From Pseudoflavonifractor capillosus (GTDB lineage Bacteria > Bacillota > Clostridia > Oscillospirales > Oscillospiraceae): a DNA stretch of 64,000 nucleotides. The position numbers were made by a program, and so were the translations under genes. The stretch's first letter is position 1. Every line of letters begins with the position of its first letter. A model generated the notes under the pieces. That model saw only the letters and a list, made by a program, of their open reading frames with translations, was not told where the DNA came from and did not search any database. Location: the NCBI RefSeq assembly GCF_016902575.1, contig NZ_JACSNZ010000007.1, positions 1 through 64,000 of the forward strand, written 5' to 3'. Shown here piece by piece: positions 16,340-24,745 of this stretch.

Positions 16340-17740
16340 TTACTTGCTTTGGATGTACTGGTGAATGGCAGCGGCGGCCTGCTTGCCGGCACCCATAGCC
16401 AGGATAACGGTGGCCGCTCCGGTGACGGCGTCGCCGCCTGCATACACCCCTTCCCGGCTGGTCAGGCCGTCATCCCCGTTGGTGACGATGCAGCCGTGGC
16501 GGTTGGTCTCCAGGCCAGGGGTGGTGGAACGGATCAGAGGGTTGGGGCTGGTACCGATGGACATGATCATAGTGTCCACCTCCAGGGTGAACTGGCTGTC
16601 CGGCTTCTCAACGGGACGGCGGCGTCCGGAGGCATCGGGCTCGCCCAACTCCATCTGCATGCAAGTCATGCCCCGCACACGGCCATCCTCATCCCCCAAC
16701 ACCTCCACGGGGTTGGTGAGGGTCTTGAAGATGATGCCTTCCTCCTGGGCGTGCTCCACCTCTTCCTTACGGGCGGGAAGCTCTTCCATGCCACGACGGT
16801 ATACAATGTACACCTCTTCTGCCCCCATGCGCTTGGCACAGCGGGCGGCATCCATAGCCACGTTTCCGCCGCCCACCACCGCCACCTTGTGGCTGTGCAT
16901 GATGGGAGTCTTGCTGCCGGGCTGATAGGCCTTCATGAGGTTAATTCGGGTGAGATACTCGTTGGCGGAGTACACACCCTTGAGGCTCTCACCGGGAATA
17001 CCCATAAACCGGGGCAGTCCGGCACCGCTGGCGATGTACACCGCCTCAAAGCCATACTCCTCCATCAGCTCGTCAATGGTAAGCACCTTTCCGATGACCA
17101 TATTGGTCTCGATGGTGACACCCATAGCTTTCAGACCGTCGATCTCCTGCTGCACAATGGCCTTGGGCAGACGGAACTCAGGGATGCCGTATACCAGCAC
17201 GCCTCCAGCCAGGTGGAGAGCCTCATAAATGGTCACCTCATAGCCCAGCTTGGCCAGGTCGCCTGCGGCGGTGAGGCCGGAGGGGCCAGCGCCGATGATG
17301 GCCACCTTGTGGCCGTTGGGCTGAGGCCGGACGGGAGCGTCCTTCACATGCTCCCGGTGCCAGTCTGCCACAAACCGCTCCAGGCGGCCAATGCCCACGC
17401 TCTCACCCTTGATGCCACGGACGCACTTGCCCTCACACTGGTTCTCCTGGGGGCAGACACGGCCACACACGGCAGGCAAGGCACTGGAGGCAGCAAGCAC
17501 CTGATAGGCCCCCTCAAAGTCCTCTTCCGCCACTTTCCCAATGAATGCGGGGATATCAATGCCCACAGGGCAACCACTCTGGCAGGGCTTGTTCTTGCAG
17601 TTCAAACACCGCTTGGCCTCGCTGACCGCCATCTCTGGGGTGTAACCCAGAGCCACTTCGTCAAAGTTATGGTTTCTCACCTGGGGCTCCTGGCTGGGCA
17701 TGGGACACTTGCAGGGGTCCATATTGATCTGGTGCGCCAT
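16340..17740 (-). CDS. nfnB: NADH-dependent reduced ferredoxin:NADP+ oxidoreductase, large subunit (NfnB/GltD-like)
   Basis: The protein has 466 aa. ATG 17740 follows AAGGAGGT. The N-terminal Fe-S region has CLNCKNKPCQSGC (C45, C48, C53, C57) and C92, C96, C102, C106, as in GltD-type flavoproteins with two [4Fe-4S] clusters. GAGPSG at about 150-155 binds FAD, and a second Rossmann site (VVGGGNVAMDAAR) binds a pyridine nucleotide. Length and motifs alone also fit glutamate synthase small subunit, but the partner one base upstream is the NfnA-type flavoprotein and no large glutamate synthase subunit is near. The pair therefore reads as NfnAB, the electron-bifurcating transhydrogenase that couples NADH, ferredoxin and NADPH in anaerobes. 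Confidence 0.9.
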   Translation of the reverse strand: MAHQINMDPCKCPMPSQEPQVRNHNFDEVALGYTPEMAVSEAKRCLNCKNKPCQSGCPVGIDIPAFIGKVAEEDFEGAYQVLAASSALPAVCGRVCPQENQCEGKCVRGIKGESVGIGRLERFVADWHREHVKDAPVRPQPNGHKVAIIGAGPSGLTAAGDLAKLGYEVTIYEALHLAGGVLVYGIPEFRLPKAIVQQEIDGLKAMGVTIETNMVIGKVLTIDELMEEYGFEAVYIASGAGLPRFMGIPGESLKGVYSANEYLTRINLMKAYQPGSKTPIMHSHKVAVVGGGNVAMDAARCAKRMGAEEVYIVYRRGMEELPARKEEVEHAQEEGIIFKTLTNPVEVLGDEDGRVRGMTCMQMELGEPDASGRRRPVEKPDSQFTLEVDTMIMSIGTSPNPLIRSTTPGLETNRHGCIVTNGDDGLTSREGVYAGGDAVTGAATVILAMGAGKQAAAAIHQYIQSK

Positions 17741-17741
17741 C

Positions 17742-18584
17742 TCACTGCACCTCCTTGTTGAGCAGATTGCAAGAGGCCTCCCGGGCATGGGTCTCAAATT
17801 CCTTATACATGGTGCCCCGGTGCATGGCCTCGTCAAAATCCACCTGGTGGCCGTCAAAGTCGGGGCCGTCCACACAGGCAAACTTGGTCTCTCCACCCAC
17901 GGTGAGACGGCATCCGCCGCACATTCCCGTGCCGTCAATCATAATGGGGTTCATGGACACGGTGGTCTTGATGCCATACTTCTCAGTGAGCTTACACACA
18001 AACTTCATCATGATGAGGGGGCCAATGGCGATGACCTCGTCGTACTGGTTGCCCGCCTGGATGAGGGCCTCCAGGGCGTTGGTCACCAAGCCCTTCTCCC
18101 CCCAGCTGCCATCATCGCTCATCTTGGCCATGTGATCGGACACAGCCTCAAACTCCTGCTCCAAAATCACCAAGTCCTTGGAGCGGAAACCCACGATGCT
18201 GTGCACCTGGGCGCCCAGCTCGTGAAGCCGCTTGGCGGTGGGATAGGCAATGGCACAGCCCACACCGCCGCCCACCACGGCCACTTTCTTCAGGCCCTCC
18301 AACTCACTGGCCCGGCCCAAGGGGCCCACAAAGTCGTGGACAGACTCCCCGGCCTCCAGCTGGTTGAGCTCCATGGTGGTGCCGCCCACAATCTGGAAGA
18401 TGATTGTGACGGTCCCGGCCTCCCGATCATAGTCGGCAATGGTCAGAGGAATACGCTCGGAGTCCTCAAAGGGTCGTACAATAATAAACTGCCCAGGCTG
18501 TGCCTTCTTCGCCACCAGAGGTGCCTCAATGACCATCTTGGTGACCGTAGGGTTCAGCGGGGTCTTTTCCGCAATCTTAAACAT
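17742..18584 (-). CDS. nfnA: NADH-dependent reduced ferredoxin:NADP+ oxidoreductase, small subunit (NfnA/SudB-like)
   Basis: The protein has 280 aa. ATG 18584 follows GGAAGGAG; an in-frame start ten codons upstream is less well placed. The N-terminal FAD domain (residues 1-95, RIPLTIADYD) and NAD domain (about 100-200, VAVVGGGVGCAIAYP) are of the ferredoxin-NADP reductase/PyrK type. The C-terminal [2Fe-2S] site has C222, C225 and C237; nearby D217 could be the non-cysteine ligand, as the family uses Asp plus three Cys. Its stop is one base before the nfnB start, so the two should be translated together. An intrinsic-terminator-like hairpin 29 nt upstream of the start suggests transcription attenuation. 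Confidence 0.9.
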   Translation of the reverse strand: MFKIAEKTPLNPTVTKMVIEAPLVAKKAQPGQFIIVRPFEDSERIPLTIADYDREAGTVTIIFQIVGGTTMELNQLEAGESVHDFVGPLGRASELEGLKKVAVVGGGVGCAIAYPTAKRLHELGAQVHSIVGFRSKDLVILEQEFEAVSDHMAKMSDDGSWGEKGLVTNALEALIQAGNQYDEVIAIGPLIMMKFVCKLTEKYGIKTTVSMNPIMIDGTGMCGGCRLTVGGETKFACVDGPDFDGHQVDFDEAMHRGTMYKEFETHAREASCNLLNKEVQ

Positions 18585-18612
18585 AACGATCTCCTTCCCT
18601 GAAGGTTCGAAC

Positions 18613-18648
18613 AAAATAAGGGGAGGGTCTTTCCCCTCCCCTTATTTT
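18613..18648 (-). terminator. Terminator-like hairpin directly upstream of nfnA (possible attenuator)
   Basis: A perfect 15-bp stem (18613-18627 with 18634-18648), loop of 6 nt, with the A/T ends forming T runs on both strands. It ends 29 nt before the nfnA ATG, which leaves too little room for a separate promoter downstream. It may end the polysaccharide operon, gate nfnAB, or both. Confidence 0.7.
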
Positions 18649-18661
18649 ACACGTTAAAGAA

Positions 18662-18712
18662 TTAAAAGTCAACGTCAAGGTCACAACAGCAGCCACGCAA
18701 CAGCTTTTCCAT
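18662..18712 (-). CDS. Possible Cys-rich leader peptide of 16 codons
   Basis: A short frame, MEKLLRGCCCDLDVDF, ends in TAA 13 nt before the hairpin in front of nfnA and has three consecutive Cys codons (TGC TGT TGT). The ATG has a poor ribosome binding site. The same frame is open further upstream to a good AGGAGG (18758-18763), but without a standard start codon there. Coding status is doubtful; it is listed because its place and content fit a leader peptide. Confidence 0.2.
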   Translation of the reverse strand: MEKLLRGCCCDLDVDF

Positions 18713-18767
18713 GTCCGCCTGGTCAGGCTGACGGAGATCAAGGCTGATGCGGAGTTTCCTCCTGCTC

Positions 18768-19112
18768 TCAAGAGAAAATCTTTTTCAGCGGCTTGATGTT
18801 CAGGGTCACCACCGTACACACCAGGCAGAAAATGATACGAACCACAATGAGGGCCAGTGTCACGATTTTTCCCTGCTCAATTCCCAAGCCCAACAGAATA
18901 CGGCTCACCCATCCCCAATGCAGGAGATTGATCTCCACAGCATGGTAGCACAGAATGATCAATGAGTTTGTGCCGCAAAAGGCCAGAAAACTTCTCAGTA
19001 TGCGGGTTTTCTCCCCAAGTACCTGGGAAAATTTCAACACAATATAGCTGGTTGCGAACGCCACAGGCCACATCAATAGACAAGTCCCGCTTCTTTTCCG
19101 ACACTTTTCCAC
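18768..19112 (-). pseudogene. C-terminal remnant of a membrane acyltransferase (acyltransferase 3 family)
   Basis: About 115 codons encode three hydrophobic helices with the motif GTNSLIILCYHAVEINLLHW, close to the end of OafA/Wzh-type acyltransferases. The N-terminal catalytic part, including the family's early R/H residues, is missing. The ABC ATPase gene ends just upstream, leaving no room for it. The first candidate start is a GTG (19112) with no convincing ribosome binding site, and a second frame is open over part of the stretch. It reads as the leftover of a deletion at the end of the polysaccharide operon. Confidence 0.6.
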
Positions 19113-19141
19113 TCACTCCACTCACATTTTTCTCTCCATGC

Positions 19142-19915
19142 TTATTCCCCGGGCATGGCAATGGACTGCTGATAGGCATCCAGAACCGTCTCCGTATCTC
19201 CTATCATTCGCACTCTGCCCTGATCCAGCCAGATCACCCGCTGACACAGCTCCTGCAATGTACTGGTGGAGTGGGACACAATGAGTACCGTCTTGCTTTC
19301 ATCGTGGATGAGCTCTTTCATTTTTCTGGAGCTTTTCTTTTTGAATCTGGTATCTCCCACACTGAGGGTCTCGTCCACCAGCATAATATCCGCTTCCATC
19401 ACCGCGGTGATGGAAAATGCCAGTTTGGAGTGCATACCACTGGAGTAGCTGCGCACCGGTTCGTCAATAAAGTCGCCAATTTCTGCAAAGTTGATGATTT
19501 CATCAATTTTCTCATCAATTTGCTGTTTGGTATATCCCATCAACATGGCAGAAAGATAGATGTTGTCTCTGCCCGACAGCTCATTGACGAATCCCACACC
19601 AATGGCCATCAGCGCCACGCTCTGTCCATAGCAATCAATGGTGCCGCTGTCCGGCTTGTAGATGTTGGCAACCGATCGCAGCAACGTACTTTTTCCGCTG
19701 CCGTTTTTCCCGATCAGGCCCACGATCTCACCTTTGTAGACGTCAAAGCTGACGTCTTTCACCGCCTGAAAGTCCTTCTTTTTCTTTTTGGCCGCACCCT
19801 TTCTGAAGCAATCCAAAAATGCCAGTGGACGTACTGTGCGATAGGTAATGCTCACATTTTTGACCGAGAGCGCCACCTCACGGTTTTCCTGTTCCATGCT
19901 TACGTTCATATCCAT
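19142..19915 (-). CDS. ABC-2 polysaccharide exporter, ATP-binding subunit (TagH/Wzt/KpsT-like)
   Basis: The protein has 257 aa from ATG 19915, 7 nt after AAAGGCG; a TTG two codons upstream is the alternative. Walker A GKNGSGKST is at about 69-77, signature SYSSGMHSK at about 165, Walker B IMLVDE and the H-loop VSHS follow. The early insertion of charged residues before the KDVSFDVYKGE strand and the phrase GRDNIYLSAMLMGY are typical of teichoic acid/O-antigen/capsule exporters. It lacks the C-terminal glycan-binding extension of Wzt. It works with the permease at 21001-21783, from which it is separated by an acyltransferase gene. Confidence 0.92.
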   Translation of the reverse strand: MDMNVSMEQENREVALSVKNVSITYRTVRPLAFLDCFRKGAAKKKKKDFQAVKDVSFDVYKGEIVGLIGKNGSGKSTLLRSVANIYKPDSGTIDCYGQSVALMAIGVGFVNELSGRDNIYLSAMLMGYTKQQIDEKIDEIINFAEIGDFIDEPVRSYSSGMHSKLAFSITAVMEADIMLVDETLSVGDTRFKKKSSRKMKELIHDESKTVLIVSHSTSTLQELCQRVIWLDQGRVRMIGDTETVLDAYQQSIAMPGE

Positions 19916-19975
19916 ATTCAATCGCCTTTCAACATCTAGGGGCCGTCTCCACCCTGAAGTGCCACTCAGCCCAAA

Positions 19976-21004
19976 TCAGAAAATCGCAATGCGGGGATAC
20001 CTTCTCTTGACCATTGTCCATACCCAGGCAATCAGGCAACATGCAAGTACAATAAATAAGCTTTGAACATACCAGATCACCTTGACCTGCGGCAGGAAAT
20101 GCTGCCAAACCATGTTGACACCATCCCCAAGTGCGTAATTAAACGCCATAAATATCATGGTGTTTCTGCCCATAAATTCCAGTCCAGGCACATGTCTGTA
20201 ATGTTTCGAAAATACAGAAAGCAGTGCCACGGAGACGGATACGGCCCCGATAAATGCCATTACAAGGTCAGCATCATAAGTTCCAGCTATATTCCACCAT
20301 CCGTTTATATAAGCAACCCCCAGCCCCACACATAGCAAAGCCATATTCATCTGCCATAGGATTTCAGAAAGAATCCCATTTTTGAGTTTATACCCCAAAT
20401 ACATAAAAGCTGCGCCAAACACAGCCACATCAAAGTGCCAGGGCATATAACGGTTAAATTTATAGTGGATATACACTGCCCCAGCCAGGCCACAGATGGC
20501 CAAGGCATATTTGACTTTTTTCTTCGAGCAGGTCATAAACACATAGAGGTAAACCGTAGCCAAAAAAATACAGGGCAGAAACCACAGCGGCGAAGAATTA
20601 GGTGTCTTTGAGGCGCTGTTGCACGCAAATAGAATCCAGAAAATGTGTTTCCCAGTAGATACCGCAAAGTCTCTCAACCCCATGACCTGGTACTCAAAAT
20701 ACCCGTTGAGCACCAGATTTATTCCAGAGAGCACAAAATAGGGAATGACATACCTGCGAAATTTATCCCGGATCAGCTCATTGAGGTTCTCATATTTTTC
20801 CGGTCGGAACAGATAACCCGCCAACACAAAAAACAAAGGCATATGGAAGCCATAAATCATATGCTTTAGATCTGTCGGAAGATAATTGGCATGTCCCACA
20901 ATCATCAGAACGATGCCAAACCCCCTCAGGGCATCCACCCAGCCCACTCGTTTTCTCTGGTTGATCGTTACCATATTTTCCAAGATATACAACTCCTCGC
21001 TCAA
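19976..21004 (-). CDS. Membrane acyltransferase (acyltransferase 3/OafA family)
   Basis: The protein has up to 342 aa with about ten hydrophobic segments. The family motif near the N-terminus is present: RVGWVDALRGFGIVLMIVGH, then FHMPLFFVLAGYLF. Members move acetyl or other acyl groups onto sugars at the membrane. The start is uncertain: TTG 21004 overlaps the permease stop (TTGA), while a TTG and an ATG seven and ten codons later have GAGGAG upstream. It lies between permease and ATPase genes, so its product probably decorates the exported glycan. The fragment at 18768-19112 seems to be a second member of this family. Confidence 0.88.
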   Translation of the reverse strand: MSEELYILENMVTINQRKRVGWVDALRGFGIVLMIVGHANYLPTDLKHMIYGFHMPLFFVLAGYLFRPEKYENLNELIRDKFRRYVIPYFVLSGINLVLNGYFEYQVMGLRDFAVSTGKHIFWILFACNSASKTPNSSPLWFLPCIFLATVYLYVFMTCSKKKVKYALAICGLAGAVYIHYKFNRYMPWHFDVAVFGAAFMYLGYKLKNGILSEILWQMNMALLCVGLGVAYINGWWNIAGTYDADLVMAFIGAVSVSVALLSVFSKHYRHVPGLEFMGRNTMIFMAFNYALGDGVNMVWQHFLPQVKVIWYVQSLFIVLACCLIAWVWTMVKRRYPRIAIF

Positions 21005-21783
21005 ATGGCCTTCACGTAGTTTTGCTCATACTTGTGGATCAAAGATACCCCAAATGCAGATACGAGAATACCAATGAGCAGCCACACACCCAGCAAAGCA
21101 AAGTTGGGCGCTTTTGCGTAGATCATCACGTTGCGCAGCTCATTGATGAGCATGGCAGCAGGGTTTACCGAGGCCAGAATATTGCCATAGGGCTGGGGGA
21201 TCCGGGTAGGAATGCTGTAAAACACACCGGATAGATAAAACACCAGCTTCAACAGCACCGTGATGATGTTACTAAAGTCCCGGGCATACACGCCGCAGTG
21301 CATGACGATACAGGAGGCGCCAAACACCAAAACCAGGGCAATGAGCAAAATCAATGGGGTATACAGGATGTACCAGGAGAATTGCACCTTATCCACCACC
21401 GATACGATGAGGGCCAGCCCCAACGTAATCAGCATTTGGATGCCATGCTTGAACAGGATGGAAGAGGTGAGGATATATTTGGGCAAGTACACCCGGGAGA
21501 GGATCCCCTTCTTCCCTCGCACCAACAAGACGCTCTTGTTGATGCTGCGGTTGATAAAATTCCACATGCCCAAACCCACAAATACCATGGGAACAAAGTG
21601 TGGCTCGCTCTTTCCAAACACGATCACAGAGATGAAGGTGTATACCAACATGAAAAGAAACGGATCCAAAATCCACCACAACCATGTGAAATAAGACCCA
21701 CTTACATCGGTGCGCAGGGATGCCACCGCTGAATACATGGCATAGGTCTTGTATTTTTTCAAATTGGAAAAGAATTGTTTCAT
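21001..21783 (-). CDS. ABC-2 polysaccharide exporter, permease subunit (TagG/Wzm/KpsM-like)
   Basis: The protein has 260 aa with six predicted membrane helices. Early SGSYFTWLWWILDPFLFMLVY and late YLSGVFYSIP, then NPAAMLINELRN are the recognisable blocks of ABC-2 capsule and teichoic-acid permeases. It pairs with the ATPase at 19142-19915 to export an undecaprenyl- or otherwise lipid-linked glycan. The gene follows the Kdo-pathway genes by 61 nt, so the cargo may carry a Kdo-type sugar; this is inference. Confidence 0.92.
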   Translation of the reverse strand: MKQFFSNLKKYKTYAMYSAVASLRTDVSGSYFTWLWWILDPFLFMLVYTFISVIVFGKSEPHFVPMVFVGLGMWNFINRSINKSVLLVRGKKGILSRVYLPKYILTSSILFKHGIQMLITLGLALIVSVVDKVQFSWYILYTPLILLIALVLVFGASCIVMHCGVYARDFSNIITVLLKLVFYLSGVFYSIPTRIPQPYGNILASVNPAAMLINELRNVMIYAKAPNFALLGVWLLIGILVSAFGVSLIHKYEQNYVKAI

Positions 21784-21844
21784 CGTACGCCCTACCGTCC
21801 TATTTTCGTTGCTGTCCCCTTACGGCGACAGGGGGCTGTCATCT

Positions 21845-22318
21845 TCACATCTGCCCCAAAATCCACTCTGCTGCATCCCGAATGGCCCCCTCGCCCCCTT
21901 TGGAGGGAAGGCTCATATCCGCAGCCAATTTCACCTGAGGTACCGCATCCGCAGGACACATACTCACCCCTGCCACTTCCATAGCAGGCAGGTCGCCCAA
22001 GTCGTCCCCAATGTAGGCACACTCCTGGGGGAGAATATGGTACTGGCGGCACAAGTCTTCAAGAACCGCTGCCTTGTCACCAACACCCTGGCACACGGCA
22101 TCTATGCCCAATTCCTCCGCCCGGCGCTCCACAATCTCGGAGCGGCGGGCGGTGATAATGGCGGTTTTGACCCCGTTTTTGCGCAACAGACTGAGCCCCT
22201 GACCATCCTTGACGTGGAAGGCCTTCATAATCTCACCGTTTTGTCCGATGTAGATTTTGCCGTCTGTCATCGTTCCGTCCACGTCCATGGCAAACAACTT
22301 AATGGCCAATGTCCTCAA
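21845..22318 (-). CDS. kdsC: Kdo-8-phosphate phosphatase (KdsC/YrbI-type HAD)
   Basis: The protein has 157 aa, a minimal capless HAD phosphatase. Motif I AMDVDGTMTDG gives D11 and D13, motif II is AIITARRS, motif III the Lys in VGDKAAVLEDL, and motif IV AYIGDDLGDLPAM. The wording of these motifs is that of the KdsC subfamily, which hydrolyses 3-deoxy-D-manno-octulosonate 8-phosphate or the related N-acylneuraminate 9-phosphate. KdsA and KdsD homologues directly upstream favour the first. The gene ends 61 nt before the exporter permease. Confidence 0.9.
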   Translation of the reverse strand: MRTLAIKLFAMDVDGTMTDGKIYIGQNGEIMKAFHVKDGQGLSLLRKNGVKTAIITARRSEIVERRAEELGIDAVCQGVGDKAAVLEDLCRQYHILPQECAYIGDDLGDLPAMEVAGVSMCPADAVPQVKLAADMSLPSKGGEGAIRDAAEWILGQM

Positions 22319-22330
22319 CTCCCTGTCTTC

Positions 22331-23296
22331 TCAGATTACCAAGCCAGCGTTCATCAGCATCAGCAGAGTGATGGAGCCCACCAGATGCTCATTCTCGTCC
22401 AGCACGGGCAGGCAGGAAATCTGCTTCTCCTTCATCAGTTGAAGCGCTTCCACAGCCATGGCATCCTCGTGGATATAATACGGTTTCTTGGTCATGATGT
22501 CCTTGGTCTCCAGGTTGTAAATATCCACCTTTTTATGCAGAGCCCGACGTAAATCTCCATCCGTAATCAGGCCGGCCAGATGCTGGTGCTCGTCCTGAAT
22601 GCACACCATCCCCAACTGTTTGCAGCCCAGCTCGTTGATGGCTGACTCCAGAGAGGCATCCTGGCTCACGACACTGTTCTTTTCCCCGGTGGCCATCAGG
22701 CTTTTGACCGTGAGGACCAGCTTCTTGCCCAGAGCGCCTGCGGGATGGAACAGCGCAAAGTTCTTCTCTGTAAAGCCGTACCGATTGGCAGCCACCACGG
22801 CCAGTGCATCGCCGTAAACCAGCTCCACGGTGGTGCTGGAGGTGGGGGCCAATTTCATATAGCAGGCCTCCTCAAAGGGCGGGAGCAGCTGCAGCACATC
22901 ACAGTTTTTGGCCAGTGTGGACTGGGCATTGGCGGTAATGGCCACGATCTTTGCCCCAATCAAACGAATATTGGGGAGCAGACGGATGACCTCCTCGCTC
23001 TCACCGCTGTAACTGATGGCAATTACCACATCGTCCACACCGATCATGCCAAGGTCGCCATGCTGGGCCTCGGCGGGATGCAGGAAAAAGCTAGGCGTTC
23101 CCAAGCTGGCAAACGTTGCAGCCATCTTGCGGCAGATGTGGCCAGGCTTACCCATACCAGTCAGAACCACCTTACCCTTGCAGTTGGTGATCAGATCCAA
23201 GACCTGGCCAAACACCTCATCCAGGTTGTCACGCATGGCACACAGAGCGTCAATCTCCGTGTCAAACACCCGTTTTGCCATATTCAGAGAATCCAT
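22331..23296 (-). CDS. kdsD: Arabinose-5-phosphate isomerase (KdsD/KpsF/GutQ family)
   Basis: The protein has 321 aa. The N-terminal SIS domain (about 30-200) has VVLTGMGKPGHICRKMAATF, then HPAEAQHGDLGM, ISYSGES and APTSSTT, and ends in FHPAGALGKKL, all hallmark blocks of this isomerase. Two CBS domains follow (about 210-321, closing with DGDLRRAL and SCLPVLDENEHLVGSI). The enzyme makes arabinose 5-phosphate from ribulose 5-phosphate, the entry step of Kdo synthesis. The gene lies 2 nt after kdsA and 12 nt before kdsC. Confidence 0.95.
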   Translation of the reverse strand: MDSLNMAKRVFDTEIDALCAMRDNLDEVFGQVLDLITNCKGKVVLTGMGKPGHICRKMAATFASLGTPSFFLHPAEAQHGDLGMIGVDDVVIAISYSGESEEVIRLLPNIRLIGAKIVAITANAQSTLAKNCDVLQLLPPFEEACYMKLAPTSSTTVELVYGDALAVVAANRYGFTEKNFALFHPAGALGKKLVLTVKSLMATGEKNSVVSQDASLESAINELGCKQLGMVCIQDEHQHLAGLITDGDLRRALHKKVDIYNLETKDIMTKKPYYIHEDAMAVEALQLMKEKQISCLPVLDENEHLVGSITLLMLMNAGLVI

Positions 23297-23298
23297 GA

Positions 23299-24075
23299 TT
23301 AACCCTCCTGTACGGCCTGGCGAACCCGCAGCACACGGTTGAGAACCGCCTCAAAATCACTCAGCTTCAGCATGTTGGGGCCATCAGACAGAGCGTGGTC
23401 GGGGTCGGGATGAACCTCGAAGAACAGGCCGTCTGCACCCACTGCCATGGCGGCCTTGGCCAGGGGCTCCACATACTCCCGGTTTCCGCCGGTGCTGGTG
23501 CCCTGTCCGCCGGGCTTCTGCACACTATGAGTGGCATCAAAAATCACGGGGTAGCCAAAGCGCTTCATCTCAATGATACCGGTCATATCCACCACCAGAC
23601 GGTTGTAGCCAAAGGTGGTGCCTCGCTCGCAGAGCATGATGTTGCGGTTTCCCGCTGCCTCCATCTTCTCCACCACATTCTTCATATCCCAGGGAGCCAG
23701 GAACTGGGCCTTTTTAATGTTGATGATGCGCCCAGTTTTGGCAGCTGCCACCAACAGGTCGGTCTGACGGCACAAAAATGCGGGAATTTGCAGAATATCG
23801 CACACTTCAGCCACAGGAGCAGCCTGATAGGACTCATGGATGTCGGTGACAACCTTGATGCCGTGCTTTTCCTTCACCTTGGCCATCCACTCCATGCCCT
23901 TCTCCAGGCCGGGACCACGGGCGGACTTGGCGCTGGTACGGTTGGCCTTGTCAAAGGATGCCTTGAAGCAAAGCTCCACGCCCGCACGCTCACAAATCTT
24001 TACCAGTTCATCGGCCACAGTCATAACCAGTTCTTCTGATTCCATCATACAAGGGCCAGCAATTACTCTCATCAT
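23299..24075 (-). CDS. kdsA: 3-deoxy-8-phosphooctulonate synthase (KdsA), metal-dependent type
   Basis: The protein has 258 aa. It condenses arabinose 5-phosphate with phosphoenolpyruvate to Kdo 8-phosphate. The family blocks are all present: [65 protein letters not shown]9 in AGPC replaces the Asn of the E. coli enzyme; with the later H (FDATH), E (FFEVHPDPD) and D (LSDGPN) this marks the metal-dependent class. NeuB-type enzymes of similar size lack these exact blocks, so the Kdo assignment is firm. The start ATG overlaps the stop of the cytidylyltransferase gene. Confidence 0.96.
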   Translation of the reverse strand: MMRVIAGPCMMESEELVMTVADELVKICERAGVELCFKASFDKANRTSAKSARGPGLEKGMEWMAKVKEKHGIKVVTDIHESYQAAPVAEVCDILQIPAFLCRQTDLLVAAAKTGRIINIKKAQFLAPWDMKNVVEKMEAAGNRNIMLCERGTTFGYNRLVVDMTGIIEMKRFGYPVIFDATHSVQKPGGQGTSTGGNREYVEPLAKAAMAVGADGLFFEVHPDPDHALSDGPNMLKLSDFEAVLNRVLRVRQAVQEG

Positions 24076-24722
24076 TTGTTCATCACTCCATCTGCAATTT
24101 TTACTGCAAACTCATAGTCTGCAGGCTCGTCAATGTCCACAGATTCAATGTCATCTGTCTCACAAATATAGGGGCGGAAGCCAATGCGACGGCCGTGCTT
24201 GTCCAGCACGTCCTTTTCAAAGATGAAGAAAGCACTGGTCTCCACAAATACCGGCTCAATGTCCTGGGTGCGGGGTACATCATTCAAATCATAGTTAATG
24301 GGCTTTCCCTGATACCAGGCAAAGGTCTGCTGCCGCTGGGCAGAGAACGCAGAATCATACTCACCCTGCTGCACCGCTTTCAGACCCTTGGCGATGGTCT
24401 CAGGTTTAATGAAGGGAGAGGTGGCATGGCACAGCACATAGACGTCTGCGTCCACATCCTGAATAAACCGGTGGTAAATGTCCAGGCCCTTGACCAGCTG
24501 GCCGTCCAGCACAGGGTCACGCTTGAGGAAGGTGACCTCCTCGGGAATGTACTGCTTCACCGCCTCATCACTGCAATAGCAGTACACCTCATCAATCTCC
24601 TCCACCTGCAGCAGGGCATGGAAAATATGCCAGCACAGAGGATGGCCTGCAATGGGAAGAATGTTCTTGTTCTTCACCCGCTGGCTGTTGAGTTTAATGG
24701 GAACAAATGCAACTGTTTTCAT
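24072..24722 (-). CDS. CMP-sugar synthetase (acylneuraminate cytidylyltransferase family), probable CMP-Kdo synthetase
   Basis: The protein has 216 aa. The N-terminal nucleotide-binding loop is [20 protein letters not shown], then [15 protein letters not shown], like NeuA rather than Kds[20 protein letters not shown] and the end [16 protein letters not shown] are further family signatures. The enzyme joins CMP from CTP to a 2-keto-3-deoxy acid. As the only such sugar made by its neighbours is Kdo (KdsA, KdsD, KdsC follow with overlapping or short junctions), CMP-Kdo is the expected product. It would thus replace KdsB by a NeuA-like enzyme. Substrate is inferred from context. Confidence 0.88.
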   Translation of the reverse strand: MKTVAFVPIKLNSQRVKNKNILPIAGHPLCWHIFHALLQVEEIDEVYCYCSDEAVKQYIPEEVTFLKRDPVLDGQLVKGLDIYHRFIQDVDADVYVLCHATSPFIKPETIAKGLKAVQQGEYDSAFSAQRQQTFAWYQGKPINYDLNDVPRTQDIEPVFVETSAFFIFEKDVLDKHGRRIGFRPYICETDDIESVDIDEPADYEFAVKIADGVMNK

Positions 24723-24745
24723 TGAATTTCACCCTTTGTATGTTT

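Noticed and set aside
16340-18584. Glutamate synthase (gltBD)
   Set aside because: The large subunit resembles GltD, but its partner is the NfnA-type flavoprotein and no large GltB-type gene is near.
18577-18819. 80-codon frame across the hairpin in front of nfnA
   Set aside because: It runs through the terminator-like hairpin and into the nfnA start and its translation has no feature of a protein family; the hairpin and short Cys frame explain the region better.
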